Program-made: the position numbers and the translations under genes
Source: PLOWO2-12-38-17 sp963709355
GTDB lineage: Bacteria; Planctomycetota; Brocadiia; Brocadiales; Brocadiaceae
Length of the DNA: 64,000 nt
Direction of reading: 5' to 3'
NCBI GenBank assembly: GCA_963709355.1
Contig: CAVPVY010000005.1
Span: forward strand, 1,240,001-1,304,000
Part shown: positions 26,825 to 36,926 of the stretch, one piece after another
Position numbering within the stretch: position 1 is the first letter of the stretch
Layout: the number at the start of each line of letters is the position of its first letter
Notes under the pieces: generated by a model
The model's database searches: none
What the model saw: the letters and a program-made list of their open reading frames with translations, nothing else
What the model was told of the DNA's origin: nothing

Positions 26825-28554
26825 TCATGCCATGGATTTTTTCACGTGATCGGCAAGTCTCACTACAAGGCTAACTGTGGTAAGCACAGGATTAGCGTAG
26901 CCGCCTGTAGGGAAGACCGAGGGACCTGCTATGAATAAATTGGATATACCATGGACTCTGCAATTCTCGTCTACGACACCCTTTTGGGATCTATGTGCAT
27001 ACGAGTCGTCCCCATGTGATGCCATCCGCCTTCAAGTTTAGGAGGTGGAATCTCTTCATTAAGTTCGATTTCCAACCGACCCAGGCCTGCACGACGAAGC
27101 TCTTCGTCTATTATCTCCTGCGCACGTATAATACTGTGTATATCTATAGAGCTCAACTGCCAATCTAAACACACGCGATTTCGACCAAGGACATCACGCT
27201 CGCCAGAAAGGGACACACGGCTATTTGGATTCGGTGCCTGTTCGGTCATATGATTGAGTAGAAACACTACATCATTTTTTGACTTCTTGAATTTATTGAA
27301 GATATGCCCATATTTCCTTTTAACTTTTTTATAAGCCGTGATGGCGATTTCATCGAAGTCGGTGATCATATTTTTTAAGTGTTTACTGATATCTTCAGGC
27401 ATACCGCCATCTTGGATCGCCGATCTAAGTACCTTCAAAGAATTAATACCTTTTGACACGTTTTTTTCATAACCGGGCAAGGCTGGCAAAGCTTTCGGTC
27501 TTATATAGCTTAAAAGCGGCCAAGATACCATATGCCCCCCGGCAGGGCCCACGTTCTTCCTACGAAACAAAACTGTTGGATGAATAGAGGTACAATAATT
27601 CAACAATTTCTCACGACGCAATACCCCCTCTGAAAGGGTCAATTTTCCCATAATCGGTACATTATTAACTTTATGTACTCTGTATAAAGCAGTTGAATTA
27701 ATAATGTTAGGGTCTGATGGTATATATATACCTGACCAGATATGCGGGTGTTCCATAAAAAATCTGCCAACCAGGTCGTTTTGGTTACCTAGCCCGGCAC
27801 CTTGAATCTTATTTGATAACAAAAGCAAGTGCGGCGTCTCGATGGCGCCCAGAGCCAAAATGAAAAGTTTTGCCGAGACCCAAAATTTTTTGCCCTGTAA
27901 ACAAGCCACATGCAGGCGGGTTACAGTCTTCGCTGTTTCTGTTGTCTCTATTTCTACCACGTTGCCATATATATAAGTGGTAATATTATCCGCCTGTTTA
28001 ACTTCATCACGATAGTCATCAATAAAGGTATCACGCGAACCAAATTGAAATATCGTAGTTTTCACTCGTTCGTTGACAAAGGGGAGATGAGGTGTTTTTT
28101 CAAGATCCTCCCAATCTTTAACGTCATAAGTAAAGGGACCTATCTTGCAAACAGATTGAGCACGCTCGTAAAAAGGATCGAGATGAGATTTCTTAAAAGG
28201 CCAACCACTGTATGAAGCCCAGTCACGCTCCTCAAAATCAATCTCATCAAGAGGTCGCAGTCTGACACCAAGTCGATTACCACCTATTTCAACAAGCCAG
28301 CGGTGACTTGAGCCACCAAAACAACAAGTGTGTGAAAGGTCTAATGGGAAATAGGGATGTCCAGTGTTTTCTCCCCAGTAAAGGGACTGAGTAACTTTGT
28401 CTGGTCCCAGTCCGCCACTTTCCAGCAAGCAGACCCGAAATTTCTCATTAATAAACTCGCGTGCCAGGGTAATGCCCGCTACCCCGGCACCCACAATGCA
28501 AACATCCGTTTCGATCATCTCATTCTCAGACAATGAGCGCGCGTCAATTATCAT
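26825..28554 (-). pseudogene. GMC-family FAD-dependent oxidoreductase, frameshifted near the C-terminus
   Basis: The first frame (28554 to 26971) has the FAD-binding DVCIVGAGVAGITLAREF at the N-terminus and reaches the active-site GGWHHMGTTRMHIDPK, then runs out of frame. The next frame continues exactly with GVVDENCRVHGISNLFIAG and the catalytic-Asn segment GGYANPVLT to a stop at 26825. Adding one A to the AAAA run (TTTT at 26982-26985, plus strand) rejoins both, giving about 577 residues. GMC enzymes oxidise sugar or alcohol hydroxyls. A role in forming keto or uronic sugars for this polysaccharide is inference. No ribosome binding site is evident before the ATG. Confidence 0.85.
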
Positions 28555-28716
28555 ACAAAATTATTTTCTATAATAAGTTTTTTAAAATGCCAGAAAATCA
28601 CTCCAAAGTGTATTCCAGAACTGGCCAATGATTTCTAATTTTGATTTTATCTGCTATCACCCATTCAGAAAAACGGTCTATCATTGAATTGATATGAGGC
28701 TCAACTTGCTCTTACA

Positions 28717-29979
28717 TTAGCTGCTTTCTTTTGTCCTCTTATGAGAAATCAATCTCTTGAATTCGACAAGTTTGTTGTCAAGGTATTTACTGTCAAAGCG
28801 CTTCACTCTTGCCTTCCATTTATCTATCTTTTGACGCTTATGATATTCAGTAATTTTGCGTTCAATAGCGCACACTAAATCATGACGCCCTTTTTCTGTT
28901 AAAGAGACAATTAACTCTCGATAAGAGGACTCAGAACTGGCATCGTATATGTATGCCGCTCTTAATATTAGTTCTGCAGAAACATCGTGCTTGGAAAAAG
29001 CTCGTGTATGATCCAGTACCCCTAACGCCAAAAAGGCCAGCATGGTTTTAACACATTTTGTACATTCGCCGCAGTTTAACATACCGGGGCGGTAACACTT
29101 GAACAAGTTGCAGACTCTCAGATGCTGAAGGGCCGCGTCCCAATCAGCTATTAACTTAGTTTTCTCGAACCTTGACAGCGTTAGACCGTCATGCCGAATT
29201 CGCAAGTCAATACTGCTATAATTTGGGTCTAGTAAAGGGTGTGTACCCCAGGGTTGCAAATCAGAAATGTCATGGCTGGCTGCGATAGATACGACAGTAA
29301 GCCTATGTGCAAATGCATGTGCAACGGCAGCAAGGGAAGCCCCACCAAACTTATACGTCCAGAAACTAAATCTATCGAGGGAATCTTCTTGCCTGTAATT
29401 CAAATAGAGATTTGTGTAAACAGGAATCAACGTTATACCTGCTTCCTGGGCTGCCATTGATAGCGAATCCACTACATACTCAAATGCCTCAATCTCGTCG
29501 AGTTCGAGTCCATAGACCAGCAAGCCATCTTTAATTGACCAGGGATGTTCCAATGGAAAGGTAAGGCGGTTAGCGCGCAGCGTAGCAAAGGCATCGACTC
29601 CCCCAGAAAAGAAAAAGCCTGCTCGCTCTGGCGTGCGTGGAGTTGACAAATTAGATCTCGTTTTTGTCTCAATTTGGACAAGGTTACGCTCCGGCTCATA
29701 GTACCAGTGCCGAATCCAGTTCATTGCAGTTATCAGGCCAGTGCGCAATTCCGGACAAATCTCTGCATCCATAATGACTCTTTTTTCGCCATAATGCATG
29801 GCTGGTATTATACAGCCAACCAGAAAGGCGTGCGGATTGCAAGACAAGCCGTCTGCGAAAACTTCATCAGTCTCGAAGTATACTTCTTGTGTTGGGCGAG
29901 CGCAGTCCTCCCAGTTCACCGTCGCTGCAACCCTTACCCTATTCCCCTTCTTTTCTGATCTTAAGTTTTCAATTCTCAT
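28717..29979 (-). CDS. PP-loop (QueC/ExsB-like) protein of unknown function
   Basis: 420 residues. The PP-loop FFFSGGVDAFATL (SGGVDA at 125-130) is the ATP-pyrophosphatase signature, and Cys290, Cys295 and the group CGECTKC (303-309) resemble the zinc site of QueC 7-cyano-7-deazaguanine synthases. It is nearly twice the length of QueC, with an N-terminal domain of about 110 residues (TVNWEDCARPTQEVYF) and a basic C-terminal tail, so it is not a simple QueC. A good ribosome binding site (GAGGACAGAGC) precedes the ATG. It follows the Wzt gene by about 80 bp. It may activate a carboxylate for amide or nitrile formation on an exported glycan; that is speculation. Confidence 0.65.
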   Translation of the reverse strand: MRIENLRSEKKGNRVRVAATVNWEDCARPTQEVYFETDEVFADGLSCNPHAFLVGCIIPAMHYGEKRVIMDAEICPELRTGLITAMNWIRHWYYEPERNLVQIETKTRSNLSTPRTPERAGFFFSGGVDAFATLRANRLTFPLEHPWSIKDGLLVYGLELDEIEAFEYVVDSLSMAAQEAGITLIPVYTNLYLNYRQEDSLDRFSFWTYKFGGASLAAVAHAFAHRLTVVSIAASHDISDLQPWGTHPLLDPNYSSIDLRIRHDGLTLSRFEKTKLIADWDAALQHLRVCNLFKCYRPGMLNCGECTKCVKTMLAFLALGVLDHTRAFSKHDVSAELILRAAYIYDASSESSYRELIVSLTEKGRHDLVCAIERKITEYHKRQKIDKWKARVKRFDSKYLDNKLVEFKRLISHKRTKESS

Positions 29980-30058
29980 TGCTCTGTCCTCACTCTAAAC
30001 GTTGGAATTACACACCTTTTCGGCTATGTCCACCAGTGTGGTTGTCTGCCAGCAGTAA

Positions 30059-31384
30059 TCAAAGTGCCCCGGATTCGCATCCATTTGAGTTGAATTGCGT
30101 TTCCCACTTCAAGAGAGGTCTCACAGCACCGCCTAACATTCCAGCCCAATCGCCACGCACTGAATCACCCTCAGTGCTATCAACAACCTGGAAAGAAACC
30201 GCTTCTCTCACGGCACATTGAAAGATAACCGGTTCGAGAGTAATAAGTGCCGGCGTAACAAATAGTATCCCTTCGGACAAGAAATTGCCGGGAATCCAAG
30301 CCCTGCTCATGTAACGCCCTGTTGGACGAGGACGTCGTCTCCATTCAGGATCTTGATCGAGTGCTTTAAAAATATGTATGCCATCATCGTTGTAAAGATC
30401 AAAATGGGGCAATAGCACATAGCCGGACTTAATGACATCGTACTCCATCTCAATTGCAACTGACTTTCGGATGTCCACGGTGTTTGTAATCTGGTCATTC
30501 TCCGATCGAACCCTTACAGCACGTAAACGAACCACGTCTCTTCCAGGTGCTTTTGTTGGATCCTGCCACTCTCTTAAGGCTGTAGTAGTTGTTCCAGCAG
30601 TTAAATATGCATGAACAACCTGGTCTGATGGACCCTCCTGTAACACCATACCTTCATGCAGCAGAATAGCTCTCTCGCAGAGTCGGGTAATGGCTGGCAT
30701 ATTGTGCGACACAAACAAAACCGTACGGCCTTGTTGCCCAACTTCTTCCATTTTGTTCATACACTTCTTTTGAAAACGCGCATCACCAACCGCCAGCACC
30801 TCATCTACCATCAAGATCTCCGGTTCTAAATGTGCTGCTACGGCAAAGGCAAGCCTTAAGTACATACCACTGGAATAATGCTTTACAGGCGTATCAATAA
30901 ATCTCTCCACCTCTGCAAAGGCTACAATCTCATCAAATTTCCTGGTGATCTCAACTCTCCTCATACCCAGGATCGCACCATTTAGATAAATATTTTCCCT
31001 ACCTGTTAACTCTGGATGGAAACCGGTACCTACCTCTAACAACGAACCAACTCGTCCGTGAATCTCAGCAGATCCTTTCGTTGGCTCTGTGATACGTGAG
31101 AGTACCTTAAGTAAAGTGCTTTTGCCCGCACCATTACGTCCAATAATACCGACAACTTCTCCTTTTTTAATCTCAAAAGAAATATCTTTGAGCGCCCACA
31201 TCGTCTCATTTAATTCAGCAGCACCTGTAGACTGTCCTCGCAACAACTTACCTGCCCTCCGTAATGGTGCAACAAAGGCATCCGTTAATGTCTCTCGTAA
31301 GGTTTTATACCTTTCTAATCTTTTACCTATATGAAATTTTTTACTGAGGTTTTCTACTCGTATTGCAATGTCATTCATAGTCAT
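30059..31384 (-). CDS. wzt: polysaccharide ABC exporter ATPase with Wzt C-terminal domain
   Basis: 441 residues. Walker A GIIGRNGAGKST, the ABC signature YSSGMYLRLAFA and Walker B ILMVDEVLAVGD are all intact. The region after about residue 260 (SVAIEMEYDVIKSGYVLLP) is a Wzt_C-like beta-sandwich, which in O-antigen systems recognises the modified non-reducing end of the chain. It pairs with the ABC-2 permease encoded at 31923-32891; a small four-helix-bundle gene lies between the two. The pair exports a completed lipid-linked polysaccharide across the inner membrane. Confidence 0.93.
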   Translation of the reverse strand: MTMNDIAIRVENLSKKFHIGKRLERYKTLRETLTDAFVAPLRRAGKLLRGQSTGAAELNETMWALKDISFEIKKGEVVGIIGRNGAGKSTLLKVLSRITEPTKGSAEIHGRVGSLLEVGTGFHPELTGRENIYLNGAILGMRRVEITRKFDEIVAFAEVERFIDTPVKHYSSGMYLRLAFAVAAHLEPEILMVDEVLAVGDARFQKKCMNKMEEVGQQGRTVLFVSHNMPAITRLCERAILLHEGMVLQEGPSDQVVHAYLTAGTTTTALREWQDPTKAPGRDVVRLRAVRVRSENDQITNTVDIRKSVAIEMEYDVIKSGYVLLPHFDLYNDDGIHIFKALDQDPEWRRRPRPTGRYMSRAWIPGNFLSEGILFVTPALITLEPVIFQCAVREAVSFQVVDSTEGDSVRGDWAGMLGGAVRPLLKWETQFNSNGCESGAL

Positions 31385-31459
31385 TAATGGATTAAAGATA
31401 AGTGCTTAGAGTTAAGTGCTTAATTGAATATAAATATTTAGAGTCAAAAATCTAAAGTA

Positions 31460-31819
31460 CTACGTGCATTTCTTTACACTTCGGCGAAATCCGCTCAACA
31501 TTTTTGCAAGAACTTCGGCGTTTTTATATACTGTTTCAAATGTTTTACCATTTAAGAACCCCTGCCTTCTGGCAATTTCTACTTCTGACACAGATTCGAG
31601 CAATGACCCATATGCAATTTCAATAAAACGCGCTAAATCAGTATCTGAAGACCGGGATGAACCTTCAGCAATATTTGAGGATACCGAGACTGCTGAACGG
31701 CGTAATTGACTTGTTAGGCCGTATCTTTCCTCTATTGGAAAAGTTTGTGTAACCTTATAAATGAATTCGGCATATTCAACCGCTTTCTGCCAGACATCTA
31801 ATTTCTCAAACTTGAACAT
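31460..31819 (-). CDS. four-helix-bundle protein (S23 / intervening-sequence-protein family)
   Basis: 119 residues. FEKLDVWQKAVEYAEFIY at the start, LTSQLRRSAVSVSSNIAEG in the middle and SLLESVSEVEIA near the end are the hallmarks of the four-helix-bundle family first found in 23S rRNA intervening sequences. Many copies occur outside rRNA genes, often dropped between unrelated genes, and their function is unknown. Here it sits between the ABC permease and its ATPase, flanked by short AT-rich spacers with direct AAGTGCTTA repeats at about 31399-31424, which suggests insertion into a pre-existing operon. Confidence 0.88.
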   Translation of the reverse strand: MFKFEKLDVWQKAVEYAEFIYKVTQTFPIEERYGLTSQLRRSAVSVSSNIAEGSSRSSDTDLARFIEIAYGSLLESVSEVEIARRQGFLNGKTFETVYKNAEVLAKMLSGFRRSVKKCT

Positions 31820-31922
31820 AGAAATTGCCCATTGCTAAGTGTACTGGGTTTAGTGTTCATAATGATTTATAGCTCTGAACCTCTTCATCATTCACTCTCA
31901 GCTCTTGGCTACTGTCTATTCG

Positions 31923-32891
31923 CTACACCACATCTGCAAAGGTCTTTTCCATGCGACGGAAATAGAAGGCACCGCTAATTAACATTGAACATGCTGCCAG
32001 TGAAGAAATAATCATAGTTGGTCCTGGGGCTGTGTTTGTACCTAATAATGCCCAACGAAAACCCTCAACTACACCGACCATAGGATTGAGACCATACACA
32101 GTACGCCACGGCTCAGATAATAGACTACTTGGATAGGCAATGGGTGTTGCAAAAAGCCAGAACTGGGTAAGAAATGGTATAATATAGCGCACATCACGGA
32201 ATTGTACATTCATAGCAGAAAGCCAAAGGGATGCACCAAGGGAGGTCGTTAAAGCAAGTAGTAGAAGGAGAGGCAACCAGAACACGTTGATTGTCGGAAA
32301 AATGCCAAAGTAGAGCATCATCCCTATCAGCATGATAAATGCTAATACGAAATCTACTACCCCTGCTAATACCGTCGCAATTGGTATAGCCAAACGCGGG
32401 AAATACACCTTTTTAATAAGATTAGCACTGCCTACTAAACTGTTGGATGCCTGATTCAGCCCGTGTGCGAAGAATGTCCATGGTACTAAAGCGGCGTAAC
32501 TGAAAATAGGATAGGGGATACCATCTGAAGGTATCTTGGCTAAACGCCCAAAGAAAAGACTGAAGACTAACATGGTAAAGAAAGGCTGGATTATTGCCCA
32601 CGCTATACCCAATACTGTTTGCTTGTAACGAACCTTAATGTCGCGCCAGGTTAGGAAGTAGAGAAGTTCACGATACTCCAGCAGTTCTTTGAGTTTGAGA
32701 GAAACCCAACCCTCAGAAGGTTCAATCCTTACTATTATTTCATTGTTCAAAGCCTCCGGAGAATCCAAACCTTTCGCAACTCTTTTATCCTTACGCCGAT
32801 TATACGTTTCCGGATTGGCCAGATGGGCTTCATGCACGGCGAAATAGATTCCTGCAATAACAAGTATCGCCCCAATAATAGAAACAACCAT
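31923..32891 (-). CDS. wzm: polysaccharide ABC exporter permease with extra N-terminal membrane segment
   Basis: 322 residues. From residue about 55 on it is a standard ABC-2 permease: LLYFLTWRDIKVRYKQTVLG, IIQPFFTMLVFSLFFGRL, and six membrane helices ending FYFRRMEKTFADVV. Before this stands an unusual 50-residue extension with its own hydrophobic helix (MVVSIIGAILVIAGIYFAV) and a basic linker. Typical Wzm proteins begin near the EPSEGWVSLKLKELL segment. The ATG at 32891 has GAGGAC upstream, so the extension is probably translated. It works with the Wzt-like ATPase. Confidence 0.9.
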   Translation of the reverse strand: MVVSIIGAILVIAGIYFAVHEAHLANPETYNRRKDKRVAKGLDSPEALNNEIIVRIEPSEGWVSLKLKELLEYRELLYFLTWRDIKVRYKQTVLGIAWAIIQPFFTMLVFSLFFGRLAKIPSDGIPYPIFSYAALVPWTFFAHGLNQASNSLVGSANLIKKVYFPRLAIPIATVLAGVVDFVLAFIMLIGMMLYFGIFPTINVFWLPLLLLLALTTSLGASLWLSAMNVQFRDVRYIIPFLTQFWLFATPIAYPSSLLSEPWRTVYGLNPMVGVVEGFRWALLGTNTAPGPTMIISSLAACSMLISGAFYFRRMEKTFADVV

Positions 32892-32951
32892 TAAATACTA
32901 GTCCTCTCAATTTGAATAGTAAAGCGATCAGTTTGCATATCTCTTATCAGT

Positions 32952-34572
32952 TTACAACTCCCCATGTTTAAATGCAGCAATAATTCCATCGGCCGTACGT
33001 GTCGCCAATGCCATAAGGTTAAGCGAAGGGTTGACTGCAGAACCGGTCACAAAGACGCTACTATCTCCAATAAATAAATTAGGTATGTCGTGTGCACGAC
33101 ACCAGGGATCTACAACCGACTTTTTTGGATCATTACCCATTCGACAAGTGCCCATAAAATGAACTCCACTTCCATCGGTTCCTATTTCATTACTGCCAAA
33201 TTTCTATGGCACCTGCTGCCTCTAAAATGTCTTTAGATATTTGAGGAATTGCATTAATCAGTGCATGGTCATTTTCATAGTAGTTCCATGGACAATCGTG
33301 GTACAGGGATTCCTAAATGATCTTTCACATCCGGATCCAAGGTTACCTGATTGCGAATGTCCGGCAACTGTTCACCAAGAGAACCAAGTACGGACAGCGT
33401 GTACCGAAATATTGTTTAACAAGCTTTTTATGTTCTTTGCCCCAACCGTGGAATCTTCTTGCTGTAAATAGTGGCCATTGTCCTTCACCGTTTATCTCTA
33501 TTACCCAACCACGTGCAAAATTGTTATGCTTATTTGTTTCAAAATAATCTTGAATTGAAGCACCCGCAGGGATACCTCGCCAATTGTATAAAGGTACAGA
33601 AAACCGTCCTTCGACAACCGCCCCAGTGTGACTGGTAAAATACTTTCCAACAAGACCACTTGTATTAGCAAGGCCGTTAGGAAATCGTCGCGATCTACTC
33701 AGTAAAAGCAAGCGAGGAGTCTCTATTGCGTTACCTGCTACTACAATTGCACGTGCAGATATTTCGTCTTCCTTACCCTCATGATTAAAATAAATCACGC
33801 TCTTTACCTTGCCATCTTTCCCTAGAGTAATTTCACGTGCCATACACTCAGCCCTAATATCCACATATCCGGTAGCTTCTGCTTTGCGAACATAAGTAAC
33901 GTCAATACTGGATTTTGCGGTTATAAAGCAACCGATATCACAACCACCACATTCAACACACGACGGTCGTCCACCCCATGGCTTTGTGGGGCAAGCAACG
34001 GTAGCAGGTACCAAGTGTAACCCAAGCTTGTCAGCCCCACGTTTTACTGCTCGACTTGCACAGTTGAGCTCATGATGCGGAGTGGGATATGGCTTACTTC
34101 GAGGTGGCTCGAACGGATCAATAAATTCACCGCCAGGACCAGAAACACCTAATTCATATTCTACTTTAGTATAGTAATGTTCAAGATCGGCGTAACTGAT
34201 TGGCCAATCATCCGCCACGCCGTCTTCACTTCGGACTCGGAAGTCAGATTCATGAAAACGTAAACAAATCGCTTCATATATCAATGTTGATCCGCCGACA
34301 CCTTTAACCCGATCGTAGATTATACGGTTATTACCCCCTACTGTATAGAGGTCTCTGCGTGTATCATCTGGCTTAAATACTTACGAAGCGGTAATTTCAA
34401 AATCTTGTGCGTTCGTTCTGTAGTCAAGAAGAGGGTTAAAACGTTTGCCAGATTCTAACACTACAACTGACAAGTCCTGCCTCAGCTAGCTCTTTCGCTA
34501 TAACTCCACCACCGGCACCACAACCGATAACTACCACGTCTACAGTTTGTTTTTTGGTTGTAAATTAGACAC
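32952..34572 (-). pseudogene. second GMC-family oxidoreductase, with several frameshifts and stops
   Basis: A GMC enzyme can be followed through at least five disruptions. Reading from the GTG at 34572: TVDVVVIGCGAGGGVIAKEL (FAD site), then a frameshift, VVVLESGKRF and a TAA near 34382, a long open piece (34284-33343) with SCVECGGCDIGCF and NAIETPRLLLLSRS, another shift to LPDIRNQVTLDPDVKDHLGI, then GVHFMGTCRMG and the final GSAVNPSLN. The cysteine motif is typical of gluconate-dehydrogenase-like GMC subunits that pair with a subunit-3 protein, and the decayed gene for such a protein lies just upstream. The number of lesions argues for real decay rather than sequencing error alone. Confidence 0.85.
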
Positions 34573-34644
34573 AGTATAATCCCTTTTACTCTCTTTTGGT
34601 TACATTAAGAATTACTATTGAGTTCTTTCAGTTACCAATATTGT

Positions 34645-35316
34645 TCACATCTTGGACAATTGTCCAAGATAACCATTTGGCATAGGTGGGCCATCATAAC
34701 CAAGCCAATTCCAGGCGACCGGACTTGTGTAAAAACATTTCATGACATCTTTTACAAGCACTGGAAACAAATCTATGGTTTCTCCAAAACCGTTCAATTT
34801 GTATTTATAATAAATCTTCTTTGCCTTTCGATTTACCCTATCTAACAAGGAATTACTACCCTTTGTAACCTTTGTCAATGACGTCGCATTGTCCAAAGAC
34901 TTGAGTATACTTATCTGCTGCTCAGAAGTTAATTTAGCAAATACATAATCGTATTTACGGTGAGCTACTTCATCAAAAGCATACAAACCTTTTCTATAAA
35001 GGGACTGTCGATCTTGCGATTTTGCCAATAATCGGTCAAGGGCATCGACGGTATGATCTCGAATGCTCCAGACCCTGTTTCATCAGAGGGTACAATTAGG
35101 GCTGCAAGCACACTAATTAAAGTACATTCCCCTTGTGTAAACCAGCGATTACTGTCAATTGGGCGTTCCTTTGTAGTCCCGGCAAGCCTTTTTGTACGTT
35201 TTCGTTCTGTCTAGTACAGTTTTTCCGCCAAAACTTAAGAACGTCGAAACGCCTATTATGCCAGCAACTATAGCCGCCCATTTAATAAATTTACGTCGAG
35301 TGATTTTATTATGCAT
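34645..35316 (-). pseudogene. gluconate 2-dehydrogenase subunit 3-like protein with TAT signal, frameshifted
   Basis: The ATG at 35316 opens a twin-arginine signal (RRKFIKWAAIVAGIIGVSTF). The frame stops after KGTPN, and another frame continues with SNRWFTQGECTLISVLAALI and then VDALDRLLAKSQDRQSLYR into the 127-codon open piece that ends in VAWNWLGYDGPPMPNGYL, the family's hallmark C-terminus. Subunit 3 partners a GMC flavoprotein and helps its TAT export to the periplasm. Gene order, subunit 3 then GMC, matches that system. Both are broken, so the periplasmic sugar dehydrogenase is probably lost. Confidence 0.82.
34649..34670. promoter_or_regulatory. 22-bp perfect palindrome (operator-like)
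   Basis: The palindrome, core TTGGACAATTGTCCAA, is perfect over 22 bp. It overlaps the last codons of the subunit-3 pseudogene and lies 77 bp upstream of the GMC pseudogene start. A near copy lies at 35463-35480. Confidence 0.4.
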
Positions 35317-35462
35317 ACTATTAATAATTATCTGACAATGTGAATTAATAACACTAAATTAGCAACAAAATATCTTCTTCAATCAATGGAAAAAATTTTA
35401 CTTACGAGTACCACTATATTCAATCTTTTTTTTCGCTCTGTCACATGAAAAAAATTTGTGAC

Positions 35463-35480
35463 TTTGGATAATTGTCCAAA
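35463..35480. promoter_or_regulatory. near-copy of the TTGGACAATTGTCCAA palindrome
   Basis: TTTGGATAATTGTCCAAA, an 18-bp palindrome with one mismatch, lies between the SAF-domain oxidoreductase and the subunit-3 pseudogene, about 150 bp upstream of the latter. Confidence 0.35.
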
Positions 35481-35519
35481 AAGAGGATGTGCCTACCAGT
35501 TAGTTGTCATTTTAAAAAG

Positions 35520-36821
35520 CTATTTAGATGAAAAAAAGTAAACATTTTGCTCTGCCCGCAGCTTATCACACAATCGGCCTTTTGGTAGTTCCACATCATC
35601 ATACGTTAAGACTTGATCCTTTGGAATATCACGCTTCAAACGACACCCTTCTGCCAGTCCTATTGGTAATAATTTCTTTGCATTAACTACGTCAGAGTTC
35701 TCACACTGCCCATAGGTCATATAGTAACCTATACCATCAAGAATTTGACCTGCTTTAAGGTCTATTTTTGCTGTAGTCACAACATCCACAAAAGGTGCAC
35801 CGACTGGAGCGATAGCAGCATCACCAAATAATACAGCCCTGGCAACGGTATTGGGAACCTCGAAGTGACAGAGATGATAGGGTGTATAAAAACAATATAA
35901 GGGACCGGTACCCAGCTTATAGAGGTTCAAATAGTGCTGCTGAGTTGGGTGGTCATGAGTACCCAGAACGAACACTCCAGGACCAGGCTCTGCACCAACA
36001 ACGTAATCCACGATGCCAGAACCTTTCGCAAGCTCTTCCAACGGATACAAATTCACCGCTTCTTTAATAAAGGTACCAGAAGGTACGGTTGGACCGTACA
36101 TACCCCGCCGTGCTACCCTCATACCTGTAGCGTTAGCCACGATTGCTTGCTCAAACGAAATTTTAGAACCATCAGCAAAAGAAGTAACCATGTGTGGCTT
36201 TTGTTTCCATTTCTCGGCAAATGCCTTTTGAGTTGTGGGATTGCGGTATGGGTCATGAAGACCTTTTATATTACCACACAAAACAGGTTTCACTCCAATA
36301 CCCTTAACAAACCTGTAAAGGTTCATAATTACACCAGGCTGGTCACCATCTGCATTGGTAATCACAACGCCTGACTTATCTGCATACACCTTTAAAATGG
36401 GACCAATTGTACCATCGAGTTCTGCATTCATCGTGATTATGTGTTTACGATTCTCAATAGCTTTCAGCACCGTATGAGCACCAAATTCAACAACACCGGT
36501 AACTTCTATTATAGCATCGATACTTGCTGCCTGGCACAGTAGCGTTGCATCCGCAGTAATGGCATATTTCTTTTTAGCAATAGCCTCTTCTAGCTGAGAA
36601 ATGTTTTCAACAACCCGGACATCTTCGACTCCAGCTTCGGAGTAAGCCCGTCTTGCTCCTTCAATATTGCGGTTAGAAATTGCTACTAGTCTCATTCCTA
36701 CAACACTTTTCACAATTTGAAGGGCAATGCCACGTCCCATAAAACCAGCTCCAACCATTGCAACTTTTATGGGCTTGCCTTCACGTTCTCGTTTCTCCAG
36801 TGCTTTATCAACGATGATCAT
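35520..36821 (-). CDS. SAF-domain NAD(P)-dependent oxidoreductase (homoserine-dehydrogenase-like)
   Basis: 433 residues. A Rossmann site VAMVGAGFMGRGIALQIV opens the protein, the middle resembles homoserine or oxidoreductase catalytic domains (GVVEFGAHTVLKAIENRKHI), and the C-terminal part (about 345-425, AKIDLKAGQILDGIG to LPKGRLCDKLRAEQ) is an SAF domain. Genes of this type regularly stand beside RfbF-type cytidylyltransferases and SDR epimerases in polysaccharide loci, exactly as here, which suggests a step in an unusual CDP-sugar or branched-sugar pathway. The ATG at 36821 is preceded by AGAGGTTT. The substrate is unknown. Confidence 0.8.
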   Translation of the reverse strand: MIIVDKALEKREREGKPIKVAMVGAGFMGRGIALQIVKSVVGMRLVAISNRNIEGARRAYSEAGVEDVRVVENISQLEEAIAKKKYAITADATLLCQAASIDAIIEVTGVVEFGAHTVLKAIENRKHIITMNAELDGTIGPILKVYADKSGVVITNADGDQPGVIMNLYRFVKGIGVKPVLCGNIKGLHDPYRNPTTQKAFAEKWKQKPHMVTSFADGSKISFEQAIVANATGMRVARRGMYGPTVPSGTFIKEAVNLYPLEELAKGSGIVDYVVGAEPGPGVFVLGTHDHPTQQHYLNLYKLGTGPLYCFYTPYHLCHFEVPNTVARAVLFGDAAIAPVGAPFVDVVTTAKIDLKAGQILDGIGYYMTYGQCENSDVVNAKKLLPIGLAEGCRLKRDIPKDQVLTYDDVELPKGRLCDKLRAEQNVYFFSSK

Positions 36822-36926
36822 TTACAAAACCTCTAAAGAAGGTGGACCGATGAATTTTGTTGTTATGATACTCATTTTAACTTTTTGCTTCTTTAATGTA
36901 TTATGGTCTTATCAAAAATCCTGTCT

